Origin: Beroe forskalii
Lineage: Eukaryota; Ctenophora; Nuda; Beroida; Beroidae
DNA: 64,000 nt
Reading direction: 5' to 3'
NCBI GenBank assembly: GCA_011033025.1
Contig: WFMF01000234.1
Coordinates: forward strand, 131,817-195,816
The position numbers and the translations under genes were made by a program. Below are positions 1-12,200 of the stretch, in pieces. The number at the start of each line of letters is the position of its first letter. Position 1 is the stretch's first letter. The notes under the pieces are model-generated. The model saw only the letters and a program-made list of their open reading frames with translations. It did not search any database and was not told the origin of the DNA.

Positions 1-611
1 CTTGTTCCAGGAACCATTCCCATTGCCACTAGAGAGCATGCCACTAGAGAGCATGCCACTAGAAAGAATGCCACTAGAAAGCATGCCACTAGAAAGCATG
101 CCACTAGAGAGCATGCCACTAGAAAGCATGCCACTAGAAAGCATGCCACTAGAAAGCATGCCACTAGAAAGCATGCCACTAGAGAGCATGCCACTAGAGA
201 GCATGCCACTAGAGAGCATGCCACTAGAGAGCATGCCACTAGAGAGCATGCCACTAGAGAGCATGCCACTAGAGAGCATGCCACTAGAGAGCATGCCACT
301 GTTACTACTCCTACACTTCATCTCCACATCTACTATCCCACACCAGTCCTGTTCCTTCCCTTTCACCACTTGGAAGCCATACTTTTCTGTCGACTTGCAT
401 GTCCTTTTCGGGTTCCTGAATCCGTTGCCGTTGCGTGTGAAAGGTATTTCGTCCCCGTATCCACAATCCATGTAGAGCTCCACCAGTCCGTAGCCGTGTT
501 GCTCTTTCCACTGCAGCCCTTGGACTGCGTAGTTCCTGGGGCACTCCTCCTTCAGTTTCCAGCCTTCTTCGTTCCCATTCGACCAGGAGGTCCAGATGGA
601 TTTCCGCTCAG
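1..611 (-). CDS. Partial gene: VMO1-like secreted protein exon followed by in-frame SGMLS repeats
   Basis: Reading the minus strand, an acceptor (CCCCCTGTAG) at about 612-617 opens an exon that stays open to the window edge. The first ~105 codons contain W-x-x-W-S-N, then C-P-R-N-Y-A-V-Q-G-L, Y-G-L-V-E-L-Y-M-D-C-G-Y and a final D-W-C-G-I-V-D-V-E-M-K-C. These regularly spaced Trp, Gly and Cys residues recall the vitelline membrane outer layer protein 1 (VMO1) beta-prism fold, which is secreted. The frame then continues without a stop through about 18 copies of a 15-bp repeat encoding Ser-Gly-Met-Leu-Ser. The first base group completes a codon from an upstream exon (phase 2), and that exon was not found. 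The VMO1 match is from motif memory only; another cysteine-rich extracellular domain is possible. The 3' end lies outside the window. Confidence 0.5.
30..300. repeat. 15-bp coding minisatellite, ~18 units
   Basis: Tandem copies of CATGCCACTAGAGAG with a second variant carrying AAAG in place of GAGAG. The 15-bp length keeps both strands open: (PLESM)n on plus and (SGMLS)n on minus. The minus frame is the one continuous with a conserved-looking domain, so the minus reading is preferred. The two variants occur in blocks (AAAG variant mainly at the left, GAG variant at the right), which suggests local block duplication. Confidence 0.9.
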
Positions 612-1486
612 CTACAGGGGGCGGCCAACAATAAACCGTCCTCAATTCATCGAATTAGAAGTTTCCGGGAACTGGTATGTTGGATCTCACAAACAATATT
701 TGCCAGTTATAATACGCCTTCGCTCTACGCCTTCTGGTAGTAATGTTGCGATATACACGCCTCTTGTTGTAATATGAACAGATTAAATCACAGCATTTCT
801 GTAATGTGGTTTGTAGATTGATATACATCAACTTTCCACGACAATTGTCTCTTTTGCGTATCATTGTTATAGTGTTATTTTTATCCACAAATAAAACCAC
901 AGTACAGAACAGAAGTTTTGTAATCTGATCAAACCATATGTACATGAATTATTGTACATTATGAACATCTAGTATTTCAATTCCAAGAAATAGAAGCTCG
1001 ATTTAATGAAATTTCGGTACCTTATTAAGACTGCTCAATGATGACATAATGGTGCTGACGTAGGTTCAATCGGTTTCAATCAAATTATCGCTGAATACCA
1101 GTCGTTGAGGGGAGGCGAAAGAACCAACCATCAACTATGAAGTATGATCTCACTGGACTACGGTGTTATCACAAAGTTTGACTCTTCAGAATTCTGCATT
1201 TCTGGGAAACGGCTCATTGTCAATGATCTGTTTCCCAGAAATGCAGAATTCTACAGAGTCAGACTTTTTCCACTTTTTGCAGAAATATCTGCATACTTGA
1301 CTGGAACACGCGAAACCAAATAACATAACTTTAATCAGATTACATCCGGAGTTTTTCAGCACGAGGTGATTGCGCGGCGTGGGAATTTTTAGCAACGTTC
1401 ATCGGACCTCGTTGACAGTTTAAACCACCATTTTGGTCCTAAAATTAATCAGTATGCCTTTATTTTTGAAACCAGAAACATTTCAG
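612..1486. other. Non-coding stretch with a 31-bp-arm hairpin
   Basis: No supported exon. The upstream exons of the elongase and of the minus-strand gene were looked for here and not found. At 1180-1210 and 1230-1260 there is a near-perfect inverted repeat (29 of 31 positions pair; arms read GACTCTTCAGAATTCTGCAT onward) around a 19-bp loop. A short sequence near 790-910 (GTGGTTTGTAGATT and its complement) recurs near 14590 and 31660, so part of this stretch is an interspersed repeat. Confidence 0.7.
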
Positions 1487-2775
1487 ATGGCAGCTGCTCT
1501 TTGGTGGTATTTCATTTCTAAACCCATCGAATTCTTCGATACTGTGAGTTTTATGAGTATGGGTGCTTTCAAAATGTACGTACATGTTATGCAAATGTAG
1601 AGAGATGTGTTGACAGCAACCATTGAAACCAAACGAATGTCTTACTAGCTTTCTGATAGAGTGTATGTACATTATATACTCAGACAAAGATGGCATGAAT
1701 TTTATCAGAATCCTAAGTATTTATTGAAAATATTTATGAAAAATGGAAATTATTTCAGATTATGTTTATTCTGCGTAAGAAAACGCGGCAAGTCACGTTT
1801 CTGCACGTGTACCATCATGTGTCAATGCCTCTGCTTTGGTGGATTGGAATCAAGTGGGTCGCAGGTAATGACAAAGGACACATAATCATCGGTGGACGTT
1901 GCCCGTCTATTTCTTCTGACTGTGACATTCCAAATGTGGAACGTTGTGCGCCCGTGGGGTAGGGTAACATCCTACAAATCTAATTAAAATTTTTGCTTAT
2001 TATTCACAATTGTATCATCGTAATTAGTACGATTGTGGGCATGGGTTTTTTATTTATCAAATTCACGATCAAGACATGCGTAATCTTTCCGATTAAAAGA
2101 TGTTTAAACTTTCATAGTTTCACATCAAATCAGTTTCTTATTATCAAATAACTTTATTTCTCCGTTCATTTCAGGCGGTCAATCATTCTTTGGCGCGTTA
2201 GTCAACTCCTCCGTTCACGTGATAATGTACACTTACTACGGCCTCTCGGCCATGGGACCCGAGATGCAGAAACATCTGTGGTGGAAAAGGCACATCACTC
2301 ATTATCAATTGGTGAGTTTAAAGACTTATCAGTCACTACCAATTGATGAGTTTAACTCAGACTGAAATTGCGGAGGAAAATAGGTGAATTCTTATTTCCA
2401 GAAAATTACATGTGTAATTATTGTTTCGAATCAACTGCGGATTTTCAATTTAAGCATAGTTGTTGTTTGTTCAAATATTGTTTAGATTGTTTTGTTAATG
2501 TTATTTCAAATCCAGTAGGTAAGTAAAGTGCGCTTCCGAAGTTGAGATGTGCCATTTAGGACAAAACCCCTCACATTTAACAATTTCAGATCCAGTTCAC
2601 CTGGGGCATTATACACTGTTTCGTATCCCTGTATGTTGACTGCCCCTTCCCTAAGTGGATGCAATACGCATGCATTGCCTACGCTGCTTCTTTCCTCATT
2701 CTCTTCTCCAACTTCTACGTCAAGAACTACTTTGCTAAGGATAAACTAGAGAAGGAGAAGCTCAAATCTCAATAG
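1487..2775 (+). CDS. ELOVL family very-long-chain fatty acid elongase, 3' exons
   Basis: Four exons: 1487-1543, 1759-1864, 2175-2311 and 2590-2775 (stop TAG). ELOVL proteins are multi-pass ER membrane enzymes that condense malonyl-CoA with a long-chain acyl-CoA, the first step of fatty acid elongation. The first exon encodes [14 protein letters not shown]. The second holds the catalytic histidine box H-V-Y-H-H (residues [10 protein letters not shown]). The third contains [10 protein letters not shown], also an ELOVL signature. The last ends in K-L-K-S-Q, which fits a K-x-K-x-x ER-retrieval signal. Introns are GT-AG and all phases agree. About 162 residues are present against ~270-300 for the family, so the N-terminal exons (first membrane segments) are missing: outside the window or not recognised. 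The ATG at 1487 follows an acceptor directly and is probably internal. The subtype (ELOVL1/4/7-like) cannot be fixed. Confidence 0.93.
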
Positions 2776-4409
2776 GTTAGACGCCTTTCTTTGCGGCTCT
2801 AATATTCCAATCATACATCGATTCTTAATAAGTTACTAGTAACCAGAATATTTTGGAGCTAAGCAATTTCATATTTCTGCCATGATAGAAGAGGGGGTTT
2901 GTAACAATAAATCATGATTATAATTATTTGTTGAAAAACACTGCTTCTCAGGAAGATTAGATTGTCAGATGTGAGAAAGATTAAACTGCCGACAGAAATA
3001 AAAAGAAGAAATCTGTAGTACTACATTTTATGCTGGTATAATTGCTGCTTTTTGTTTTCCATATCGATATCTTGGTTATTACTTTAGACTTGGTTATTAC
3101 TTTAGACTTTAAATTCAATTCTTTTAATCAAATTTTCGTAGTGACTATTAAAGTGTTATCAAACCCTCTAAACTAATAAACTTAAAGAACCCATTAGAGT
3201 TTTAATTTGAATGGTTTGTTAAGGAATAAGCATGGGATCTAGATCTTTTCAATGAGTTGTTAGGTTTAATTTAGTTCTAAAATGATTTGATTCGGGGTTT
3301 ATTTATTTCACCGGTTTATACTTTGTTCACTGTACATTCTACCGAAGCGTGATTTATTTTCATTACAGAGGTATGTCGAAATCGGAGTCAGTCTGACATT
3401 TCGGAATATTGCACGCCGTATACTTAATTGTTAATGATTTCGCGTAATCAATTCTTGGCTGATTTCAACCCTCCCTCATCAATACCTATCACAAATTTTA
3501 CGCTTGTCACAAATCAATGTTAATTAAAAAACCCTTCCCCTCGATGATTTCCTGATAATTGAACGATCCTTGATGTCACATGCGTTCGCCTTTACGTGCG
3601 ATATTTCAGTTGTCAGCGATATTCTCCGATCTAACGACACCTCTGTCTAGGTTTAAGATTTAAGATTTACAAATCTATCTTTTAATCGAGGAGCAAACAG
3701 GTGTTTGATAGAGATACATACGTTACTACTTTTACCTTTTTAAGAACATGGTGGATGAAAGTACGGCACTTCTGTACATTGGTTCTTGGTTAAAAATACT
3801 TTCAAAACGCCATATTGTATCCATCACTCTTCATTTCTTGATTGCTGTTTGCCTCTCGCACATTTATTCTCACCGCAGTGTCTCGATCTTTTGTGGTATT
3901 TTCCAGCAATCCGAGGGGTAAATGCCCCCCACTCCCCAGGAATTACGGGCGTACATCAAAAGGTTGAGACACCTTGGTAATACTTAAAATTTAGTATTTA
4001 GTTAGAATTTAGTGTTTAATACTTAGAATTTAATATTTATCTGTTATTAATTGTAGAATACTTTGACAACCTTATATCTTTATATACAACTTTAAAACAT
4101 TGTTTAATTGATAAGTTTTAGTATCATGTATAATAATAGTGTTAGTACTGTTGACTGCATAATGACCAGTTTTGATTCTTTAAGTTCAAATTTCTTTTAA
4201 TTGATTCAATTCTGAGATCTAATTCATATGTGAATCTTGATGCAAATGATTCATCAGTATTAGCAAATTTAGCAGCGCTACTTTTCTATATCAGTATATC
4301 AATGATGCCTTTATTAATTTATTGATTAATCATGATCATGTCTCATGAGATTCCACCCTCTTATAGCAAGCACAAGACCCACTCCTCACTCACCCCTCAT
4401 CCTGTTACC
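2776..4409. other. AT-rich intergenic sequence
   Basis: Presumed 3' UTR of the elongase (an AATAAA-type signal occurs near 2997) followed by AT-rich DNA. No reading frame, splice pattern or repeat family I could support. Confidence 0.6.
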
Positions 4410-5043
4410 ATGACAACCTCAAGTGACGTCATAACCACCTCACTTCCCGACCTCTCCAAACTCAAGCAAAGCAACGAACGGGAGTTAAAAAGCCAGATGA
4501 AAACGACGAAAACGAAGAAAGCCGAACTTCAGGATACCGCTGAGAAACTCGACCGAGCAACGCAACACCACAACGCCCTGACGGATACTCGTCGGCTGAC
4601 CGTTGATAAATCCCAAGAACTGTTGGAAGAAGCAGGCCGGTTAGAGGCTGATAACGCCTCGTGCCAGGCGGAAGTGGAGAAGATAGAGCGGAAAATGCTG
4701 GAAGTGAGAGAGCTCCAACGAGGGCAGAGGCTAATTACTCGGACCAGATGAACGAAGTGAGGGCGAAGATAACGGCAGGCCGAGGGAAGTACGGGGAGGG
4801 AGGGTGGTGGAGAAACGAGGGGAAGAGTTGAGAGGGGAGAAAGAGAGGTTGTTGGAAGAGGTGAAGGGGTTGGAGAGAGAGTGGGAGGAGATGGAGGGGC
4901 AGGAAGCTGACGGAGGAGTGGTAGAGAGGGTGGTTGAGAGAAGAGGGAAGGAGTTGAGAGGGGAGAAGAAGAGGTTGGTGGAAGAGGTGAGGGGGTTGGA
5001 GAGAGAGTGGGAGGAGGATGAGGATGGAGTGGATCAACAGTAA
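4410..5043 (+). pseudogene. Coiled-coil protein fragment with two apparent frame shifts
   Basis: From the ATG at 4410 the frame encodes a clear heptad-rich, Lys/Glu-rich coiled coil (for example S-Q-E-L-L-E-E-A-G-R-L-E-A-D, then K-M-L-E-V-R-E-L-Q-R) until a stop at 4749-4751. Coiled-coil-like sequence continues in a second frame (N-Y-S-D-Q-M-N-E-V-R-A-K-I, about 4730-4780). It then continues in the third frame through 5043, where a ~110-bp unit (R-G-x-E-L-R-G-E-K-x-R-L) is present twice. Both switches need one added base. Either the locus is decayed or the assembly lacks single bases here. No splice sites explain the switches, and no family was recognised. It lies 1.2 kb beyond the 3' end of the opposite-strand coiled-coil gene. 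Confidence 0.4.
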
Positions 5044-6217
5044 AGAGAAGAAATGGTAATGGTTATCGTTCAAGATACGATGGAGTTTTGCATTTTGAAA
5101 ATTAATCATAATGCCTTTTTATTTTAGAGTTCAATTTGTTATATTTCACTTCAGTCTAGACGATGCATTCTTGTTAATCAAAGTTTAAATTAATTATTTT
5201 GTTGTAATTATATCCTGTTTTTCTGAATTATGATACATGGTTTTACGAATGGTTTCAAAAATTATCATGTTGTATTACCTAGAAATGTGAGCACATGGAT
5301 CGATCGATTAAAAACGCGTCAAAAGACTTATGCGCACTGCTATTAATCAAAATGTACGGTTTTACCTAAATCCCTTCATCGATCAATGCATGTGCACACA
5401 TGGCGGGGAAAGGAGTACATTAAAAGACAATCAAAACACTGATTTTCTAAATTTTCAGTAATTTCATTATTAATGCAGAGATATAAGAATCGTTATAAAA
5501 ATTAGACATCAATTTAAAACAAGTCCTTCCGGTGATCACACGGCGTAAAATAATATAATTTAACTTAAATAAACAACAAAATAAGGTATTATACACACGG
5601 TAAGAAGTCATATATTGTATTGTCATAGAGTCCTACATCTAAAATATATAATAACTTACTGTTATATAAGTCACATGGATGCATTGTTGTGATTTCCTAT
5701 AAAATATAATATCATTTATACACGGTATATATTATGTACAGTTGTATATTACTGATTCATGCGGTTAATAATAGATAAATGAATGCTGGATATAAAACGC
5801 TTTATGAAGGCTGAGCTACACGGAAATACTCCTAACAGTCTAGACCAGTCTTACTTAGAAAACAATCCTGGTGGTACACTTCACATATGCTATGAACATA
5901 CTCTGTTACAACTTTTTTTTCTTGATTTTGTCTGCCAAACTTTTAAAGAGCTAAAGGAATGAAGATGTACCGCTTGCACTCATGACTTTGAGTTGAAACT
6001 CCCATCAGGCATGCCCACTCATAACACGGCCATGACTGATGACATGAGCAACACACGGCAGCAAAGTGAATCTGAGAGTGAGTGAGTCACTAGATGAGCT
6101 GAAGTGAAACTGAGTGAGTCACTAAATGATTTAAAGTGAATCTGAGTAAGTCACTAAACGATTTGAAGTGAAACTGAGTGAGTCACTAAATGAGCTAAAC
6201 TTAAACTGAGTGAGTCA
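5044..6217. other. Intergenic and 3' UTR sequence with a hairpin MITE and 32-bp repeats
   Basis: Mostly AT-rich. At 5287-5399 a small inverted-repeat element has the ends GTGAGCACATGGATCGATCG and, on the other strand, GTGTGCACATGCATTGATCG. Relatives occur near 10968-11066, 18881-18925 and 55790-55830. At about 6065-6230, just past the stop codon of the minus-strand gene and so in its 3' UTR, there are about five tandem units of ~32 bp built on GAGTGAGTCACTAAATGAGC. The last unit supplies the stop codon region itself. Confidence 0.65.
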
Positions 6218-9200
6218 CTAAATGAGCTGGTTGTCTGCCGGTTCATCCAGACAGACGGTACTGCCGCTAGCTAGTGATGTCCTGTCTGTCGCTGGATCTG
6301 TGTAGGAAGGACCTGGCAGGTCTAGTCCTAGCTGCTCTGCCATGCCAGCCAAATACGACCTGGAATAGGTAATGGGTGTCAGATTTATTAAGGTAAAGTG
6401 AGATCACCTGGACAAGTTTATAAAATAGACAAAAGGACAGTTTTCATTGCACATTGCAACCTACAGAAGTTGATCTGGTCGCCATATGAAATCCTCTTGA
6501 TTTAGGGTTTATTTGGCCAGCCTTAAAGTGAATTAACTTTGATTTTAAGTTGATTTGGTCCCCATGAGACTTACCTCTGTTCCTCGAGCTGGTCCTGCAG
6601 CTCTATCATCCGCTCCCCTTTCACGTCCCCACTCCTGGAAATGGAGGGTTTAGCGTAACGAGTAAACGTACAAACCTTAAAGTTAACCGTGATATAACAC
6701 ATGAACAACCGAGAGAATACACTGCAATCTGCACATAAACTTGCTAATTGCGATCGACAAATCGTCGATTTATTATTAACCGCATGAAGAATCAAATAGT
6801 TTCGAGAAGGTAGTAAGTACGAATCAGTCGTCGAAATGACAAACTCATAGATCGTGAGATGTGGAATGGGGTTAAAATGGTACCTGTCAATATAGTTCTT
6901 CAGAAGTTTCACAGAGTTTCTCAGTGCATCAGACATTTCGTGGGCCTTGCTCTGTTCTGAGTCGTGGGTTTCTTGTAGGATTTTGTACCTGGCATAATTA
7001 GATAATTGATGGTTCAACCTTGCTTATGCACTAGTACAACTCAGTAATTATAACTGGCTAGGTTCAATCAATAGCAAATAAGATGAGACTGATACATCAT
7101 AAATTTTGATAGAAATTATTTTGATCTTGCAAATACAATGGAATATGAAACTATTCTAATTCATGAATAGATGGGATAAATTTAATTGATTTTGGGGAAT
7201 TCGTGAAGCGTACAAATTGTACCGAAACATTTCAAGTAATTCAAACCTATCTCTAAGGTCGGCCAGCTCAATATCCAGCGTTTTACACCGTTCACTGAGT
7301 GATATCGTCTCGAATGAGGAGACTTGAGACGCGGCCATTGAGACACGGCTCTGGGAACCGAGACTGGCTGAGGCACGGCTATCAGCCGCTAGCCGGGCTT
7401 CAGCTGTCGGTCTGATAGGTTCCATGTCTTCCGATACGTTCATTGTGGGCTGCTGGGTGGGAAAAGTTGGGTTTGGGAAACATATCGAAATTAGGGCGGA
7501 AAACTGAAAATAGTTTTTTAAATCAGTGATTAAAGATCAATCCCGTTCACATAAATGAGGCAACATAAAGTGAACAATAGGAATTTCTTACCCTGTGCCC
7601 TGGTGAGCTGTTTGGTGTGGATGCCATGAACCGGTCTTCTTCAAGCGCTCTCAACTTGTCCTGAAACACGTGGGTATCGGGTAAAATCTGGGGAGACTCC
7701 GCGCGCAATTTGATAAATTCAAAATGCGCGCGAAACTTCATTTACGTTTTTGCATTACCAAAAAAATGTTTAAGCGCGTTACGCAAACCAACAAAACCGT
7801 GCACCAAATTTGCCACTTTCAGTTACCAATGATCTTAAATATAATTGTATCTCCAAGTACCTTTAAAGCTGAGATAGATTCTTTGTAATTGTCCACTTTT
7901 TGCTTGAGAGTGGAGATGATTTTCTTGAGGTGATTGTTTTCATGACTCAACTCTTCTTTGCTTTCCGTAGACTCCGATAAACTTACCTAAAGGAAAAGAA
8001 GATGGGTATTACTGATCTTTATGGCAATACTAGCAGATAACTTTGATCCCAATGTTCGAAAACGATGCTCAATTTTCATTTCAAATTCAAATTAATGCTT
8101 TAATGAAAACTGCAAGTTTACCAATTCATCCTCTTTTTCTCTCAGCATTTCCTTCATCTTCCGAACTTTGTTCTTCAATATAGTGTTATCTCTTTCTAGC
8201 TTTTCTAACCTATATCAGGGATGGAAAACATGAGAGAATTTGTCAAGAAATAAGTACCCTCGATATACAGTAAGTGCCGAGTTAAGCGATTAAAAATAAC
8301 TGGTTTTAAATGAGTTTTCAGTGAGTAATTCCAATCTGCAACTCTACAAGACAATAGACTACCCCGATCTACCCCATTAATTAATCACTGATATAATCAT
8401 TCAGTTCCTAGTTTCAGTTGAAACCTGTGAGTTCGTTGCTGTAAGTTCTGAATCTGATTCTGCAGTAGTTGCTTTTCAGCTTGGAAGTCTGGTGAAGCGT
8501 CGTTGGACAGATCAACTAGACTGTTGTCGAGTTGGTGTCGTAACTCGTTTCTAAAGCAATCAGAAGGTACCATTCAAGGAAGAAATGGTTGTGATTACCA
8601 GGGATTACATAATTTGTGAGTTTTTCGTATTTGTGAGTTTGTCGAATTCTTCTTTAACATTTTGGCTCCCATTTTTGCTTAAAGAAATTGGGGCTCATTT
8701 CCTGTAATAAAGTATGTGAGTCTCTACAAACCTTTCGTCCGTTAGATTTAGATTCTCCACAGTAAGTCGCTTAACATCACCCTCCAGTTTATTATTCACT
8801 TTGTTAAGTTCCGAGTTCGTGTTCATTATCTGGTGCAGGGTTCTTGGAGAGCAGCCATTCCTGAATGAACGGTGCCGGTGAAAGGAGGAGAAATTGCTCT
8901 AAAGATTATAAAATAAGACAAAACGAAAAAACAAAAGAAGGGGATAAAAACAGAAAATAATGTGATAAAACATAAAATTGAACGGCTGGGGGATATCTCG
9001 ATCAGCTAACAAACGCTCACATAAGTTTGTAGTTTCTATTATGGGCTAGTTTGGATTGAAGCAGCATCCTAATAACCTAACTAGTTTCATAGTTTAAGTT
9101 AATTTTATGTTCTCACCATGTTGCAGTTCATGAACCCTCTCTGGAGACGATCCGGTCTTCTGTTTGTAGTCCTCGAAAGCCTCCAGAATTTCAGCAATGT

Positions 9201-12200
9201 CCCGTTCAAGCTTCTCAGACATACCTAAAAACACGTTTTGGCTGAAAGTTCAATCAACAGCAGATGAGCAGTTGAGCAGCGAGCCTATATACCTCTGATC
9301 GACGCTGATTGCCGCGGATTAAATTTGGGCTATTCGCCGACGGCGCTGATCGGTTGTATCGCTGATCAGCACCGGTGATCGCCGATCGGCCACACGGGGC
9401 CACACGATGTCAAATTAAAGCTCCGTAATGTTAGACATATAAAAATAGACTGTCACGAGCTCACTGACACAAAACTTCACACAATGACGCAACAAAAGCT
9501 TAGCAGCAAGGAAGAAGTTGCGCTGGTATTTGGAATTTGAAACTATCTATTCTTCCTCACCTTTAGCAGTTTCCTCTGCTCGGACCCTCTCCTCACTCAC
9601 TAGATCCATTCTTCTGGAGAGGGAGGCGTTGAGACCTTCCAACTCTTCTATCTTCTCCTGTAGCTCATTGAGGAGAATAAGCAGTTAAATGCGCAGTACC
9701 ATTGGTTGACCAAGAATTGATTTTGTGACCAAGGCCTCGGTAAAAACCTAACCCTTGGTAAAACCGAGGCTGAGTCCTCGTTCGATCATCGCACGTCCTC
9801 GGAAACAACATCTGGATTTCAGAATTCATTCGAACCACTTTTTTAATCATGAATAACCCATTTACCCTCATTAATCAACGACCCTTTAAATCTTAGTAAA
9901 CGGAAAGGGCAGTAAGTGATGTCGGCCTAAAGTTAGGATTACTTGATAGTGGCCTGTGAAGCAGCAAGATGATCTCTCTCATCCTTGATCTGTCTGATGT
10001 TACTTTCCAAATAGTCCAGCTCAGTACGGGCTCGAGCCAGAGACTCCTTCAACTTCTCTGCTTCAGCCTGGGAGTAAGCTAATTGACACGGTGGTTGACG
10101 GCAAGTTTTAACCTATTTTTGCCATTTCCTGTGCCCTAAATATCACAACTTATTGAGCCACTGAACCAATTGCAAACCAACCCGTGTGACACTGTGACGT
10201 TAACATACCATTCAAATACTGGCATAATAACGTTTTATTTAAGTCAGTTTTTTGACTTTAGTTCTTACCCTGTTCTTAACGAGTTCCTCCTTGACGGTGT
10301 AGAGTTGGTCCTGTGTGGTGGCAAGCTCACCCAGACAACTCTCCAACTGTTCACTCTTCTCATTCTGAGGAATGTCGTTGGAATTCTCGGGGATGCAACT
10401 CGTTAGTCAAAAGTGCAACCTCTATATTGATATTCAATCTATTTAATCTGTATCTCTGTATCATTCACTCATTGAATCCGACCTCACAAAAGCAGATGTG
10501 GACGCTACCACTATCACTATGTCACTATAAAAACCGAACGATTGTGTTAAAAAATGTTGGTGTTTACAAATTATGTTTCTCAACACAAACCCAGATTGAT
10601 AAGGACGCGGTGGAGACTGCCTCACCTTTTCCTTGAAGCTGGTGTTAAGATCCTCCATCAGCCTGTCCTTCTCATAGACCTGTTTATCCAGCAAGTCTTC
10701 CAGCTCCTTCTTATCCGTCATGAGGATGTGGACTTGTGAGTTAGAAGCGTTCAGTTCCTCCTTTACTTGCTCAGCCTGGGAATAAAGTCATGAGGATGTG
10801 GACTTGGGAGTTAGAAGCGTTCAGTTCCTCCTTTACTTGCTCAGCCTGGGAATAAAGTCATTAGGATGTGGACTTGGGAGTTAGAGGTGTTAAGTTCCTC
10901 CTTAACTTGCTCAGCCTGGGAATTAGTCAATTCTTATGATCAGTTTTAGAAATACAAACCCATAAAATGTGCGCAGATGGATCAATCGATGGAAAATTGC
11001 GTAAAATACGGCAGAAATTCAATGAAAAGTAAATTGCGCGCATCGATCGATGCATCTACACGTATGAGGGAAAAGGAGGTAACGAAAGCAAAATATTAAT
11101 CATAAAGAGATCCTAATGTGTGAACTGACAATTTATATTCTCTGAAGTACCTGTTTCTCCGCCTCAGTCTTTGACACATACAGATCCTCAATCTTAGCAC
11201 TCAGCTCTGACTTCTCCGTCTCGGACATGTTGAGTCTGTTCCGGATCTCCTCAGCCACCTTAGCCGCCTTTTCCTCGGCGGCTTCCTTCTCCGCTCGCAG
11301 GTCCGCCAGTTCCAGCTCGGTGGCAGTCAGCTGGTCCTTGGTGTCTGACAACTCCTTGGTTGGTAACTGTAGGTTAACCGCTAATTGGGATGAAAACCGA
11401 GCACTAGGGAACTTAACACACGATAACGCCTTGGTTGGTAACTGTAGGTTAACCGCTAATTGGGATGAAAAACCGAACACTAGGGTACTTAACACACGAT
11501 AACTCCTTGGTTGGTAACTGTAGGTTAACCGCTTATTGGGATGAACAACCCCACAATCACACATAATATGTGGACTATAAATCACACGATATGGCTATTT
11601 GACAGCACATGCCACATACTCTAAATCCATTCATCCAATAAAGCGATAGAGATGAAGCACTAGATACAGCAATTCTGTACTTCGGTTTGAAGATGAATAA
11701 ACAAATAGCCAAATAAAAATATGCTATTTAAATTAACAGGAACCTTTACCTCGCGCTCCTGTACCCATAACGAAGCCAGGGCAGCTAAAGCCGGAGTCTT
11801 GTACCGATCCAGTCTAACCCTACTATTCAGCGTATCTCTGGCATTCTCAATGGCTTCCTTGAGTTCGTGCGCCTCCTCCAGTAGACTCTGTTTGGTGGCG
11901 TCCAGCACCTCGAAGTTGGTTTTTAGTTCCACGTTCTCTTGTTCTACGTTCTTACACTTCACCTCGTAGCCTGGGAGTTTTGCAGGAATTAAGGTATATT
12001 TATACATGATCGTGTTTCAATATTTCGTTATCATGGAAGGGTAATTTTGATAACTGATAAGTTCAGAAGTTTTTTACCTATCTTCTAAAATCATCAAAAA
12101 TTACCCTCCCATAAAGCCTCAAAATCAAACCTTCATGAGATGATTACAAACAGCTAGTCTTTATTCAAACCTGCAAGGTTCTCCAGAGCAGCCCTGTTCT

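Noticed and set aside
30..300. Regular repeats considered as a CRISPR array
   Set aside because: Units are contiguous with no spacers, and the genome is eukaryotic.
655..945. 96-codon minus frame upstream of the VMO-like exon
   Set aside because: No domain, no splice support, and part of it is a dispersed repeat found elsewhere in the window.
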